A DNA stretch of 64,000 nt, from positions 10,912,001-10,976,000 of the forward strand of contig NC_062247.1 in the NCBI RefSeq assembly GCF_905475465.1, read 5' to 3'. A model generated the notes under the pieces. The model saw only the letters and a list, made by a program, of their open reading frames with translations, had not been told where the DNA came from and ran no database searches. The stretch is from Pieris napi (Eukaryota > Arthropoda > Insecta > Lepidoptera > Pieridae). This document shows positions 47,401 to 58,000 of the stretch, piece after piece; position 1 is the stretch's first letter; the number at the start of each line of letters is the position of its first letter. The position numbers were made by a program, and so were the translations under genes.

Positions 47401-50400
47401 AGAAAGTCGTATTGACAGGAGAAACAAGAGTTCTGGTGGTGTTATATTTGCGATCGCAAATCTCACACGCTCCTAACTGCGCCGGCGCATGTGACAGCGC
47501 TCGTCGACTCGCACGAACTTCAGCTGAGATTCACAGCGCCCCGTTGGCCTGGTGTCTACACTCTGGCTTGCTGCCTTAGATCTGGTATGTTAAGTGTTTT
47601 TAATAAAAGATACTTTATTTCTCAAAGAATACTCACTTAGTGAGAAAATTTAGAGTAATTTAGTTATGTACATCGTGTTGTGAAATTATTTGAAAATAAA
47701 CTATATAAAATAAAAATATTAGTTTCTAACAATATGTACAATATTTTTTACAAAAGTATGTCGCATCGATGTTACAACAGGCATTATGGGACTAATGAAT
47801 AGTAATAATTTCTTAGACGCTCGTTCACAGACATAAGTAAATGCTAGAAGGGCCTTGTTGATGTTTTGTAAATACATTAATTATTCCATTATTTTATATT
47901 GAAGTTTTACGATTTTTACAGATATAGAATATGTTTGTTTTTATTTTTATTGTTGTTAAATAAACATAATTTTATTTATAGGTTTTTAAGTTTTGCAACA
48001 TTTTTTATAATTTTATCAGTCTTTAGACGTCGCAACGTATAGCGATGATATATTTCTGTTTCATTTTCCCTCTTTCAAGAGGAGTTTATTGGTCTGGAAC
48101 TTCCAAACCGTACATTGTTTTACTGAGAGTCAACCATAGGATTTTTTTTATGTAACAGTAGGAAAAATGGGCAGGAGACCTATCTGGTGTTAAGTGATCG
48201 CTGCCCATAGACACTTAGATTGCCAGAAGGCTCCCAAGTGTGTTGCCGGCCCTTTTAAGAATTTGTACGCTCTTTTATTGAAGGACCCTAAGTCGAATTG
48301 CTTCAAGTATATTTTTAAAATGATGTGTTTGAATGAACGAACTTGTTGTTCGAGATAATAATTGTGTATGGGTTTAAAATGTGTTGTTCTTTAGATTCAT
48401 ACATCGGTATGGATCAGCAGCAGGATATGAAACTGGATGTGAAGGAAGCAGCAGCAGTTCCAGCTGAACATCCACAGTGGGACCTCTCTGACTCCGATTC
48501 GGATCATAATGACCAGGTAATTCTTTTATTATTTAAGATTTTTATTAAAATCTGTCTTTTTTTTTATATAACAAGAGGCAATCATCTGATGTTAAGTGAT
48601 ACCGCCCATGAATACTCACATTGCCAGAAGGCTCGCAAGTGCGTTGTCGGCCTTTTAATTAATTAGATTGAAACTGGCGAAGTCGGGTTGGGTAGGGCTT
48701 GTCGGACATACCTGGACCCAGCCTGTCAGCGTACCCCTTCGGAAGAAGGGCTTAAATATATAATATTCAATTTAAAACTAAAAACTCGAATAAATCAAAC
48801 TATGGCGGTGAAGTATATTTAGTAAAAAATAAACACTTGATATTGTTCTTCAAGAGTCGGTAAGCAGAACAGCACGCACACAAATGTAATTTCCTATCTA
48901 TGAGAGCACACATAACAAAATGCATAGTAGTACTATTGGTGGCAAGGCAGAATACAAAATACAATCCGTATCATCTCGACGTTCCACAACTGACCGTTTT
49001 TAAGGCAGTTTTTGCCACGCACCACTATGTGGAACCAACTGCCTACTGAAGTATTTCCGAAGTATGTCCTTCAAGAAAAGAGCGTACCAATTCTTGTAAT
49101 GGTCTTGGAATTAGTATCCCAGTAAACCAGTGCAGATAGCCTTTAAAAAAAATAAAAAGTGAAAAAAATAATAGTAGGATGAAATAAAAATAGGAGTTTT
49201 AAGGGTAAAAAACGGTTTATCTCGATTTCCGGCAAAACTAAAAGTCCTATCGAAGAAAGTTAAATGGCAAAGTTGTAGGTAATAAAAACCTCAAAATATA
49301 TGTGAAAAATTCAAAAAACCAAGTTTTTGGTTTTTAATTTTTATCTTTTACAATTTTTTTTTTAACGAAATTTGGTGAAAACTTACATTTCTAGGTCCTA
49401 AATACGCTGTAATTTATTTGATTAAAAATATTTATTTTTTCACCTTATTTTGAACCTAATTTTCAATCGAAATTCACCCGTCAAAATATTTTTTTTTTTT
49501 TCAAAAAGTTGGTGTGCTTTCAGTTCGTTGAAATCTCTACTTTCCTATGGTAAAAAATATATATATATTACCATAGTAAATCTTCTCAGAAAATGCAAAA
49601 AATCGTATGCAGTAACGCCCAGACCCGTCATCCCCTTCCCTACTTCTCTGACTACGTTTCAATTTTGCAAGTCCCTTCATATTCAAATTGGGTCTTCGCA
49701 TTCACTTTCATACAATAAAACCTTAATGGCGATCGTTAGCGGTCATTGAAAGTAAATTATCAGGATTTTGCTAAATCATTGCTTTTACATAACTTTAATA
49801 GCGTTTAAATTCAGATCGCAATAAACTCGGTTTAATAGCCTGCATTGAAGCCCTGCATTTGGGTTCAATGCATTTCGTTAATCGGCTTAAATAACGAGAC
49901 AAGATTTAAGAAGTCTAAATAATATTTATAAGAAACTAGCAGACCGGCCAAGCGTTGCTGTGGCTAAGGTTTTTGTTTATTACATAGTAGCTAACTATTC
50001 AAGGGAAACGGTAGGAGAACACCAGTCATGGGGACCACCATGCTTTTTTGGTGGTTATGCCATTAAATTGTAGCTTATGTGAAACGTTGGTACTTTCAAC
50101 ACAGCGCCATCTGTTAGAACTGTGACTATCAAATAATAAACAAATATTTTGCAATAAAATAATATTGCGGGTATAAATTGAGATGTAAGCTATCCTATCT
50201 TTAAAGTTGGATCAAACTACACGGTGTGCAAATTTGATTAATATCGGTTCGGTAGTTTAGGAGTCCATCGCGGACAAACAACGTGACACGTAATTTATAT
50301 ATATTAAGATTTCGCGCGTTCGAATTATGCTATGTGCATCTAACATTCGCTCGAACGCTGAAGAAATACATCGTGTTGAAACTGCCTTAGACCAAGTCGA

Positions 50401-53042
50401 TGGCGTGTATCAGGCACAGGAGACTGATCACCTACTTGCCTATTAGATTGACAAATTATCATGAATAAGAAATCTGCTCAGACCTAAAAAGGCTGTAGCG
50501 CCTTCTTCTTTCTTCTTTATTTCCGGTACACTCTTGATAGAGCAGTCGTGATCGATATGTAGTAGTAGTATTAGAAGGAGCAGATGTGGGGCGCTTCATG
50601 ACGTTACGCCATCGTTGCCTATTAGAGGTCATTCTGCTGCACTCATCGAACCGCCTACGTCAGACTTGATCTGGTCAGTCCAACGCGTAGGTGACCTTCC
50701 GTCTAGTGTCTACCTTCCCTTGGACGACAAGGTGTTCTATGGACTGATCACCACACCGAGATACGTGTCCGAAGAATGTAAGGATGCGAGATTGTACTGT
50801 TGAACAGACGCTTAATACCGAGTTCTAGAAGTATCGAGAAGTTTGTACGAAACTTGGTCCACGAAACCCCAATCATTCTCTTCAGCATCACATTTCCAGA
50901 GCGTCTCTCTGCCTTTCCACATCTCTCAAGCTACGTATAGAAATATGGGGAATATAAGTGTCTTGACAAGCCTGGTCTTCGTGGATTTTGTTATATTGCT
51001 GTTTCTCCATATTTTTCGCATCTTATTTATTTATATAGAAATACTAGCTGACCCGGCAAACGTTGTTTTGCCATGTAGGTACTTTTATTATTTCTAGGAA
51101 ACATTGTTTTAGTTCAATAAAAATAACTATCTACAATAATTATAAAAAAATAGGGATTCATCGTAGAGGGTTGAAAGTTATAAGTTAAAAATCTCTAAAA
51201 AATAAAAAATTTGGTGTAGACACCCCTTATCACTTAGGGGTTTGTAAGATAGATAGTAGCCGATTCTCAGACTTACTGAATAAGCATTAAAAAATCATAA
51301 GAATCGGTCAAGCCGTTTCAGAAGAGTATGGGAACGAACATTGTGACACGAGAATTTTATATATTAGATATGGTCATAAGTAGGTTCAAATGTGTCAACG
51401 TATCATTGAATAACACGTGAAGCAAATCGCGGTTACATTATTTCGTCATGTTTATTTTGGCATAAAAAACAATTGTTAAAAATGGGATGTCAATGCCCTC
51501 ATTAAGCATCTTAACGGTAGCGGCGGGTAATTTATTTTCTCAAGAGATGCGAAAGGACAATGCTTTAAAAGTTCACGTGTATTGATTAAATATTTGTTTC
51601 TTTAATGGTTTAGCACAGCGGAGCTAAATAAAGTGTTGAGTAATTAAAGAATGGATATTATTTTCGTACATAATAGGTTAATCAAAATGGCGTCTTAAGC
51701 GAGATACGGAAAGAGATTCCATATGATATGAAAATAATGCCGTTTCTTTGGAAGTTTTACCTTGGACAATCTCAATGCCAGAGGGCTCGCGAGTGTGTTG
51801 TCGGCCTTTTAGGAATTGGTCGAATTGGTTCGGAAATACTTCAGTGGGCAACTGGTTCCACATAGTGGTGGTGTGCGGCAAAAACAGTCTTAAAAATGCT
51901 CAGTTGTGGATGTTGAGGTGATACGGGTGGAATTTCGTATTCTGCTTCGACGTTCGATGATGAAGTTTATATATAAAACCCTATATATATAATATAACAA
52001 TTAAATGATTTAATAAATGAAATAATTCCTATATTTTTGTACCGCGTGATCCCAAGATTGCCCTGGTTAGGACTAGGTTCAGTATTGTCGTGGGAAATTA
52101 TTTATTTTGTATTCCTACACCTAACATAAATGATATATGTACAACAAAAAACTTAAGGCCAAAGATGGAACACATATAATATACAAAAAGGTTTAAATAT
52201 TAACGAAAGGAAAAAATCAATATTATTAAATACGTAATACCTAATTCGGCTGTTCTGTGTAATGGTGTGTATGTGGGGTGTCCTTATGATGCAGGTGATT
52301 TACCGCTATGGATATTCTTAATACTCCTTATAACCATATACCGCGATAGCTTAAACAAGTAAAGGTTTAAATATTGGTCGTTATATCTGGGCTGCGCGAT
52401 ACAAAACTGAGTTTTTTTGGATAGTTGGTGTTGATGCGAGGAATGTCAAACATAGCATGATTATGAGTCTGGTAGACAGGAACATGGAAGTGCAATTTTT
52501 CTAGAAGTTAATTATAACTTATAGAGTATAGATGGTCATGGTATCATGTCCCATCTCTCCCCTCGATCAGTCCCTGAAGTAAAAGTGTTGGAACAGAGGT
52601 CTCCATGGGCAGACTTGTGCTCTTCTCCTCATATAGTCTCTATATATATAGTCGTTTTGCCATGTATATCATTTATAATAAAAAATAGGGATTGATCGTA
52701 GAGGGGTGACAATTAGGGGTTGTATGTATTTTTTAATGCTGTATCATAAAAAAATAAAGAATAATTTTTTTATCAAAAATTAAAAAAAATATTAGGGGTA
52801 CCCTTAACATTTAGGGGGATGAAAAATAGATGTTGTCCGATTCTCAGATATACCCAATATGCACACAAAATTTCATGAGAATCGGTCGAGCCGTTTCGGA
52901 GGAGTTTAACCACAAACACTGCGACACGAGAATTTTATATATTAGATATATGTTAATATGATGTTATTTTTCATGAATATGTTTGTTTCAGGGGGACAAT
53001 GAAAGTGAGTTCACTACGGACGACGAGGTGGAGGAAGAGTAA
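38470..53042 (+). CDS. SEC63: Translocation protein SEC63 homolog
   Basis: ER membrane J-protein that works with the Sec61/Sec62 channel and recruits BiP during protein import. Twelve exons: 38470-38593, 38786-39117, 39431-39601, 40122-40328, 40989-41217, 42425-42718, 43564-43690, 44989-45206, 45905-46104, 47419-47584, 48395-48516 and 52992-53042, giving 746 residues (human 760). Three membrane segments are clear: residues about 15-36, 73-94 and one in exon 3-4 (VWVLGLYALVFMVALP). The J domain after the second carries DPYDILGLPPGAT and the HPD triad at residues 133-135. The two-part Sec63 domain follows, interrupted by a charged EEEENVEGDDKEKDKEK region and the acidic DDDDDQWEKF stretch. The tail ends in an acidic, CK2-like run (DLSDSDSDHND, TTDDEVEEE). 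Exon 10 (FWWCYICDRK ... FTAPRWPGVYTL) is short and easily missed. Reading frame is continuous throughout. Confidence 0.96.
39770..40090. repeat. Possible repeat in SEC63 intron 3
   Basis: The stretch around TTAATGCCCCATAACCCCTA with an imperfect CCCC..GGGG inverted pair, a long T-run and a GC-richer block (GGAACGGCGGACAGCGGTTG), unlike surrounding intron sequence, suggests an inserted element. No second copy is found in this window. Confidence 0.3.
40541..40909 (-). mobile_element. MITE family 1, copy 5
   Basis: Reverse orientation and full length, with the standard core. It lies in SEC63 intron 4, ending 80 bases before exon 5. Confidence 0.75.
41270..41455 (+). mobile_element. LINE C-terminal fragment
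   Basis: Reads LKWRWTGHMQKKKR and then, after a frame change, VAKDREQWEGFEEAFAKRHT, the KWxWxGH...DRxxWxxxEEAF style of insect LINE endings. It starts about 50 bases after SEC63 exon 5 and is not part of the gene. Confidence 0.5.
41508..41776. mobile_element. Harbinger-like MITE family 2, copy 4 (269 bp)
   Basis: Termini GGGAGCGTTAAAGTATTACG and CGTAATACTTGAACGCTCCC. The flanks are TTT on the left and TTA on the right, one mismatch from a TWA duplication. The interior carries two C-runs and GACCACTTAGTGACTATACC. Confidence 0.75.
42127..42371. mobile_element. pogo-like MITE, TA-flanked (245 bp)
   Basis: Starts CAGTCCCTATAACGC and ends GCGTTATAGAGGTTACTG, with TA on both sides (42125-42126 and 42372-42373). 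CAGTNNNNTATAACG termini plus a TA duplication are typical of the pogo/Tigger branch of Tc1-mariner. No coding content. It ends 53 bases before SEC63 exon 6. Confidence 0.65.
42843..43127 (+). mobile_element. tRNA-derived SINE family A, full length
   Basis: Head GTTGGCCTAGTAGCTTCAGC with TAGATTCGATCCCCGG, body with GACATGTCTTAGACCCAAAA and GATCACCTACTTGCC, tail TTGTAGCGCCACTGATTTAT. It lies in SEC63 intron 6 and is close in sequence to the copies at 44068 and 59701. Confidence 0.8.
43730..43981 (+). mobile_element. tRNA-derived SINE family B
   Basis: tRNA-like head ACTCATTGGTCTAGTGGTTA with GGGTTCGATCCCCGGCTGAG, then a conserved body (GATGTGATGAGCATTTGGTG; CCGTTGCCTAGTACC; GGTCAATTGGTGTGAATTGT) and an A-rich end. 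It begins 40 bases after the SEC63 exon 7 donor. The other copy is at 24277. Confidence 0.75.
44068..44345 (+). mobile_element. tRNA-derived SINE family A, full length
   Basis: Head GTTGGCTTAGTGGCTTAAGC with a short deletion before GGTCGTAGGTTCGATCCC. Body and tail are as in the copy at 42843, with a few tail changes (GTTGTAGCAACACTGATTTA). It lies in SEC63 intron 7. Confidence 0.78.
44790..44890. repeat. Short dispersed repeat, also near 9315 and 53225
   Basis: TTTCCGTCAAATGATGTTTA and GCTGTGATGAAAAGAGAGAT recur as TTGTGTTTACGCTGCGATGA (9345) and TTGTGTTTACGATGTGATGA (53256). The borders are unclear. Confidence 0.4.
45441..45766 (+). mobile_element. Helitron-like non-autonomous element, copy 3 (326 bp)
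   Basis: Begins TCTTAATATATATATATTTC after A and ends CGGATCAGCTAG before T. A clear stem GGCGAAAC/GTTTGCC lies about 8 bases upstream of CTAG. The interior includes GTAGTCCACCCCTAAATTTT. It lies in SEC63 intron 8. Confidence 0.65.
46181..47015. mobile_element. Solo-LTR-like or TIR element, split by a Harbinger insertion
   Basis: Left TGTTACGAAGAC and right GGTCGTAACA are inverted and begin and end TG..CA. About 382 bases remain after removing the 453 bases inserted at 46343. Flanks are GTAT and ATAT, not a sure duplication. A solo LTR is one reading and a short DNA element is another. Confidence 0.4.
46343..46792 (-). mobile_element. Harbinger-type element with a MADF-like frame (450 bp)
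   Basis: Inverted termini AGCTACGGTTTCCTATAAAA / CTTTTCTAGGAAACCGTAGC with TTA on both sides (46340-46342 and 46793-46795). On the - strand a frame from 46640 to 46410 contains WTSENDEQLIDFVKNHEALY and YRQAQMKQNLWNEI, which fits the start of a MADF/Myb-SANT DNA-binding domain such as the accessory protein of PIF/Harbinger transposons. The transposase itself is absent. Nested in the TG..CA element, inside SEC63 intron 9. Confidence 0.7.
48165..48310 (-). mobile_element. LINE family X fragment
   Basis: GGGCAGGAGACCTATCTGGT, TTAAGTGATCGCTGCCCATA and TTGAAGGACCCTAAGTCGAA are the 3'-proximal landmarks of family X. It lies 85 bases upstream of SEC63 exon 11. Confidence 0.5.
48560..48680 (-). mobile_element. 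LINE family X fragment
   Basis: CATCTGATGTTAAGTGATAC, GCCAGAAGGCTCGCAAGTGC and GTTGTCGGCCTTTTAATTAA match family X. It starts 45 bases after SEC63 exon 11. Confidence 0.5.
48950..49135 (+). mobile_element. LINE family X fragment, opposite orientation
   Basis: CATCTCGACGTTCCACAACT, GTGGAACCAACTGCCTACTG and AAGAAAAGAGCGTACCAATT are the reverse complement of family X landmarks. The + strand gives MWNQLPTEVF-like residues, as at 51755 on the other strand. Confidence 0.5.
49936..50309 (-). mobile_element. Helitron-like non-autonomous element, copy 4 (374 bp)
   Basis: On the - strand it begins TCTTAATATATATAAATTAC and ends GGTCTGCTAG before T. An imperfect stem GGCCAAGCG/CGTTGCTGTGGC lies just inside the CTAG end. 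It lies in SEC63 intron 11. Confidence 0.55.
50312..50503 (+). mobile_element. tRNA-derived SINE family A, 5' truncated
   Basis: Body and tail landmarks CATTCGCTCGAACGCTGAAG, GTATCAGGCACAGGAGACTG and CAGACCTAAAAAGGCTGTAG are present. The tRNA-like head is missing; the Helitron-like element ends directly upstream. Confidence 0.6.
50510..50990 (-). mobile_element. LINE C-terminal fragment (RTE-like)
   Basis: On the - strand, broken frames read FFGHVSRCGDQSIEHLVVQG and then KVDTRRKVT, and farther on FDECSRMTSNRQRWRNVMKR, typical of the RTE-type GH...R...GKVxGxR...DRxxWRxxV tail. It lies in SEC63 intron 11. Confidence 0.55.
51044..51368 (-). mobile_element. Helitron-like non-autonomous element, copy 5 (325 bp)
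   Basis: The - strand starts TCTAATATATAAAATTCTCG and ends GGGTCAGCTAG before T, with a good stem GGCAAAAC/GTTTGCC. It is the same subfamily as the copies at 45441, 52651 and 63512. Confidence 0.65.
51700..51970 (-). mobile_element. LINE family X 3' end with polyprotein C-terminus
   Basis: The - strand frame at 51881-51678 reads TTTMWNQLPTEVFPNQFDQF, the LWNxLPxxVFP motif near the C-terminus of many insect non-LTR retrotransposon proteins. This is the best-preserved family X piece in the window. Confidence 0.55.
52232..52495 (-). repeat. Dispersed repeat, inverted copy of 4809-5290
   Basis: GTAATACCTAATTCGGCTGT, AGGTTTAAATATTGG, CTGCGCGATACAAAACTGAG, ATAGTTGGTGTTGATG and ATGATTATGAGTCTGGTAGA are reverse-complement matches to the repeat in the SLC44 intron. 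Confidence 0.55.
52651..52946 (-). mobile_element. Helitron-like element, copy 6, 3' end truncated
   Basis: The - strand begins TCTAATATATAAAATTCTCG and is clearly alike to the copy at 51044, but the final hairpin half and CTAG are missing at the 52651 side. It ends 45 bases before SEC63 exon 12. Confidence 0.55.
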
Positions 53043-54200
53043 ATAACATATATTTATTTAATTTTTATAGAGTTTTTAATGTACGTATTGTATGGTTTGA
53101 GAGAATGAATATAGTATCTTTTATATTATAAGGATTTTATTATGGACAAGCATTTAATAAAATAAAATTAATTTCTTTATTTTTCTCATTTATTAACTGA
53201 AAATTTAGACTCAGACCTTTCACTCTAAAGTACTCTTTCGTCACTTTCTTTCAAATTGTGTTTACGATGTGATGACAGCTGATTCAGTTAAAACTTGCAA
53301 TTAAAATCGGGGGAAATAATTGTTTCAAGTCGGTAGGACAACTGATCGTAAGCCTTAGTGCGATTAGAAACAAAAACACTGCTCTCATATTGCATAACAC
53401 TGATTTTCATTTATTTATCTGAAATTATCGATTATGTCATCAATAAGAATCTGTATATATTCTTCGTAAACACTTTCGACTTTAACCATTAAATTATACA
53501 TATTTATAACAGTACTTATACAGAAAGCTTGCGAGAGCTTAAAGCTTCACAAGTAGCGAGGGTATCGTCCTCGGGGCTGGTGGTATTAAATAGCAAGTTT
53601 TAAAACTAAAACTTACAGTAGAAGAAAATTAGTTTCCTGTTATAATGATTTGTTTTAATAACCTTTGTACTTTTATAACATTTGTGAATAGCTTTTTTAA
53701 GCACATATTTTGATAATTTGATTATTTTGGTATAAAGAACATTACAAAATGTCTGCTGTAAAAACTAAAATCAGTAAAAAAAAAGATATTTTTTTTAAAT
53801 TACGTCGTGAAGCAACTATGCAGGGTGTTTCATAGAAGGTATTATACAGAAGATGCTCGCCGTAAGGCTTAACTTACAGTATAAAAAAGCGCTTTATGCG
53901 CTGACAAATCGGCGATGTTGATTAATTATCAAAACAATTCAATGTCTTACTTGAAAAGAAGATAGGATCTCTTTCAACCACCAATAAAGTGAAATAATTT
54001 AGTGTATGCATTACAATTGAGGTATATAATATGATAAATAAAAATCCGGGTTCATTCTCTTTTTCGACTCTGCATTCTGTAAATTCTGACCAGAATTATT
54101 GTCTTTTTAAATTTAGATCAAACGAAGAAAACTGTTATATCGTTAACGAGTGAAGTGAAGGTGACATATTTGGTCCGATTTCACAATAATACATATATTT
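53043..54200. other. SEC63 3' UTR and spacer
   Basis: AATAAA for SEC63 lies at 53156-53161. The small repeat at 53225-53290 is related to that at 44790. The remainder is AT-rich with no gene seen. Confidence 0.5.
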
Positions 54201-54239
54201 TTTGTTGCGTTATCTGGCAAATAAGTAATAAATAAGGTA

Positions 54240-54484
54240 CTTGGTGAAGCGCGGTATCGCTGCGTGGGTTCAATCTAGTCTGTGGTAGGTTGCCGCGCAG
54301 TCGGCACTCGCGCGCCGAATCTCGCAACAAGCTCACGACCGAACGACCGACACACGCTCCCGGTGTCGTATTACGCTCTAAATATATCTCGCGAGCCCGA
54401 ACGCCTATTAGGAAACGCGCCGTGTTTTGAACCAGTGATTGACAGTGCCGAGTGAAGAATTTGCTGATCAAGGAATCTGCCAAT
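54240..54484 (+). other. Possible untranslated first exon of a gene to the right
   Basis: GC content rises sharply (CGCGCAGTCGGCACTCGCGC and following) in otherwise AT-rich DNA. The stretch ends GAATCTGCCAAT followed by a consensus donor GTAAGTATT at 54485. No long + strand frame is present, so a 5' UTR exon is the best reading. No matching acceptor or coding exon is found before 64000, so the gene, if real, continues beyond the window. Confidence 0.35.
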
Positions 54485-56700
54485 GTAAGTATTACCTCGC
54501 TGAAACAGCTGTTTCACAGTTAAATTGGGTGGTCGAAATGAGTAATCTGAGACCGTTCCTTTATGTAATAAATCGACGTTAAATTGTATTTTGAATATGG
54601 AATAAAGTTGTTTTGTTTATCATTGATTTTCAGTTGTTTGAAAAAATGATTTAATTTTCGATAATATTTGGTTTACGAATATAATTTCGATTATATACAA
54701 ATGTCATAATATTCTAATTTCGGTATGCTGTTCTTGGTGCATTGCATAAGATCATGTTTTGTCCGAGTTGTGGACAATGAGTCAGACAATTGTGTGGTTT
54801 ACTGATTTGCGATAGTTTGAGCTGGCACCCACAATGTGAAGCTAATTGGAAATTACGAAATGTAATTAGAAATATTACAATGATAATTAATAGTTATTAA
54901 TGTAACTAATAGATAAGTCGATTACATCGTACCAACTTGTATGAATATTGATTAGTCAAGTTTATGTTTGCTAAAGGTAAAAACATCTTACTACAAATAT
55001 GTATTAGTTATCGTAACATATGACCTAGAACTAGTTATTTTGCAATATCGAATTAGTTGGTGGTACATATCTTGTATCAAGGTTTATTGTCTAGTAGCTT
55101 CGGCCCGCATCTCGTCTGCGTGGAATTTAGAATTAGGATGCCGAAATTTTCATAAAATGTGACAAAATTATAACGGATTGGGTGATTCTGTAATACATGA
55201 CATAATTATTTTTTATAATTATGACCTATAAGTGCACCGGGTTCTTTAATCTTTGTTTATGTACAAAATTTTAAATTATGTCAAAATAACATGTCGTATT
55301 ATATTACCACACTATTATACGTACATTACGAAGTAATTACGAGTAACGAGATATTTTCGTACAAGATAGTAATTATTTTTTTATATTTCCCATATTTAGT
55401 TTAAGTAACTTTTTAGATTATTGACGTTTCTGACAGTCCAGACAGATGGGGTTTTATTGCTACAGACATTACTCTCTATAATTATAGAGTTATTGTCTAT
55501 GCTGATCAGGGTTCACGCTTCTGGCTCGATCTGGCTTCACGGTTTGAATATAGCCTGCAGTTACGATTGGTGATATCCCGAAGCGGGCATGGTTGCGATG
55601 AATCGAACTACGGACTGATAAAGGCCGGTTATACGAGTCCCAGAGTGCAATGGCCCAAACTAAAGGGAATTTTAAAACGTTCACTTGCAAGCCCTTTGAT
55701 CTTGCATTTTGTTGCACTATGGATGTTCCAATAAGCAGCTTAAGACGTCTTAATGTTATATGACGAGCGTGAAGTTTCTTTTTCATGTAGATTCCCATTC
55801 TAAACATGCAGTGCAAAAATATAGAAGTTGATATTATTAATATAAAAAAAATCGATTTAAAATTTTATTCTAATACGAGGAAAATATTATGTCGTGTATT
55901 TCTTTGCACTATTCTATTCGGTTTAGACATACTAAACCTAGGTCATCGCTGTTTTAGTTATGATAAATGTATACATTGCTGGTATATCTACGCTATAGTC
56001 ACCATGATAATAACAACTTGACCACATTAATTAGTCCTTTGTCATAATATTAAAACAAAGGACCATACGGAAATGGGAAATGCAAATTGATGATACTCGT
56101 TTGTATATAATATATACCCGGTCCCTTAGAAAATCTCATATCTATATGGTAATTACCTCACAGAAATGTTACTGCGCAGTTATTTTAATGTGCCATCACA
56201 TTATGCATTTTCTATAGTGCATTCTTATCGGAGTGTTAACTTTGGAATATGATAATGAACTCTGTATTTAAAGTACCACTTAGATACATGAGTCGAAAAG
56301 TGCGAAGACACAAACAAATCAAAGAGTCGAAGATGAAATCATTGATGATTTGAGCAATCATTAAACCGGTCGTTAACCTAAATTTTAATGTGCATTTATG
56401 GAAATCAAATGTGATCTTTTAATTACTCATACCTATTAAACCATTTAGAAAAAATCTAGAAAGTTATTTAGTGTCAAATTAAATGTATGTTTGTAACATA
56501 ATATATTCCGTATGTATTTTATCTGCTTTAAGCGTAATTGTTAATTTCCAACTTCAGCGTGAGACAGGGACTAACATTTCACAAAAGTCAAAACCTATTG
56601 CCATAATATTAAAAAAAAAAAAGTCTAAATTGACAGTGACATTTAGAGTCAATGTTATCTATGGCACTTCTAAAATTTAATTTACAATGATGATTTATCT
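54485..56700. other. Unassigned AT-rich stretch
   Basis: No gene is recognised. A - strand frame at 55490-55816 (108 codons) has no known domain. It may be intron if the first exon at 54484 is real. Confidence 0.35.
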
Positions 56701-56966
56701 GGGGCCTCATAGCCTAGCGGTGTTATTAAGTGGCAGCTAGGTGAGGGGTACCGGGTTCGATTCCCGGTTCGAGGGCAAGTTTTAATTTAATTTAAAATTT
56801 GTTCTCGGCCTTTGGGAGTGTTGTGCGGTACCGGGCGAGTGCCTAAACCGTACATGGAGGACATGGTCGAATTTCTAAGGCAAAAAGCACGAATTATAAA
56901 AATCTTATACTTGACGCTGGCTAATGCACAAACCGTGCCAGAGCCATTAAAAAAAAAAAAAAAAAT
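56701..56966 (+). mobile_element. tRNA-derived SINE family C, copy 1
   Basis: Head GGGGCCTCATAGCCTAGCGG with ACCGGGTTCGATTCCCGGTT (A- and B-box-like), body with GTTGTGCGGTACCGGGCGAG and GACGCTGGCTAATGCACAAA, and poly(A). TGATGATTTA flanks both ends (about 56690 and 56967), a target-site duplication. Confidence 0.8.
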
Positions 56967-58000
56967 TGATGATTTAAAGTGGGTATTTCAAATAAAGTGT
57001 TTTTATTTTTTGGATCATTTAGACAATTTGTATCTTATGTGACTCATAGACTTAAATATATGGATTTTGAATAAATAGAGATTGTTTATCAGGTATGTAA
57101 ACGTGATTTCTACTTAAGGTATCGTTGCCGTGTGCGTTAGATCAAAGGCTTCTTGGAATTAATAAATAGCTCGTTTGATAACAAAAATACATTTCTTAGA
57201 ATTCTTAACTTAATTTTCCTGTCTGTTTTGTTGATGGTTCGCTTTTCATTGATTAATAATACCAGTTGTAGTTTATTCGCGCCATTTTCGTGAACACAGA
57301 TAATAATTAAACATGGCACCAAGTGATCTCTGCTGGTGAAAGAATTTCTAGAATTTCGGTGTTATGGAATTACTTTTATTTATTTACAAAAGCTTGCCAA
57401 CGTTTGGCACACTGATACATGATGATTAACATAAATATAATACAAGATTTAATGTAGCACGCATAAAAACTAAAGGAAAATTGATTTCAAAGTGTGAAAG
57501 CAACTATGGATATCCAGACCTAGATCGTTTATCAGAATGCTAAATCTGGATATTGGTGAGTTTTGGCGAAAACGCGTTCTGGGGTACCTAGAGGGTATAC
57601 GAAATTTAAATTTATTTAAAAGGTTTGGGGCAATCAACCTGATTCCCTAATATCTTAAACGCAAACGATATATCAATTAATTTACTACGATTCTTTAATG
57701 ACAACATCTTAAAGTGGTTTCGTATGTTAGCATAAAAAATTATAGCAGGTTATAAAAAACTCACAAACTTTATTTTTTCAATACTTTCCTAGTTATTAAA
57801 AGTATGTTTTACTCGTATTATAGTGTTTTATAGTATTTTATACAACATTTCAATTGTTTTTCACAACTTTGTTATCTTACTTCATACAAACAAAGTCTAA
57901 TTAATTCTATACATTTTTTACATTTCTTTCAAGAAACCTCCTGCGTTGGCTCTGAGAGGAAAAATGTGTCTTAGACTCGTGAAACACTAGTTAAATTTTT
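56967..58000. other. Unassigned AT-rich stretch
   Basis: No gene, no delimited repeat. Confidence 0.3.

Noticed and set aside
54181..54483. 100-codon - strand open frame in the GC-rich island
   Set aside because: GC-rich stretches have few stops by chance. The residues show no family resemblance, and a consensus + strand donor fits the island better.
56701..56790. A possible tRNA gene, with A- and B-box-like sequence
   Set aside because: The head is followed by a conserved non-tRNA body and poly(A) with target duplications, and it repeats at 60688, so it is a SINE. The same reasoning applies to 43730, 24515 and the family A heads.
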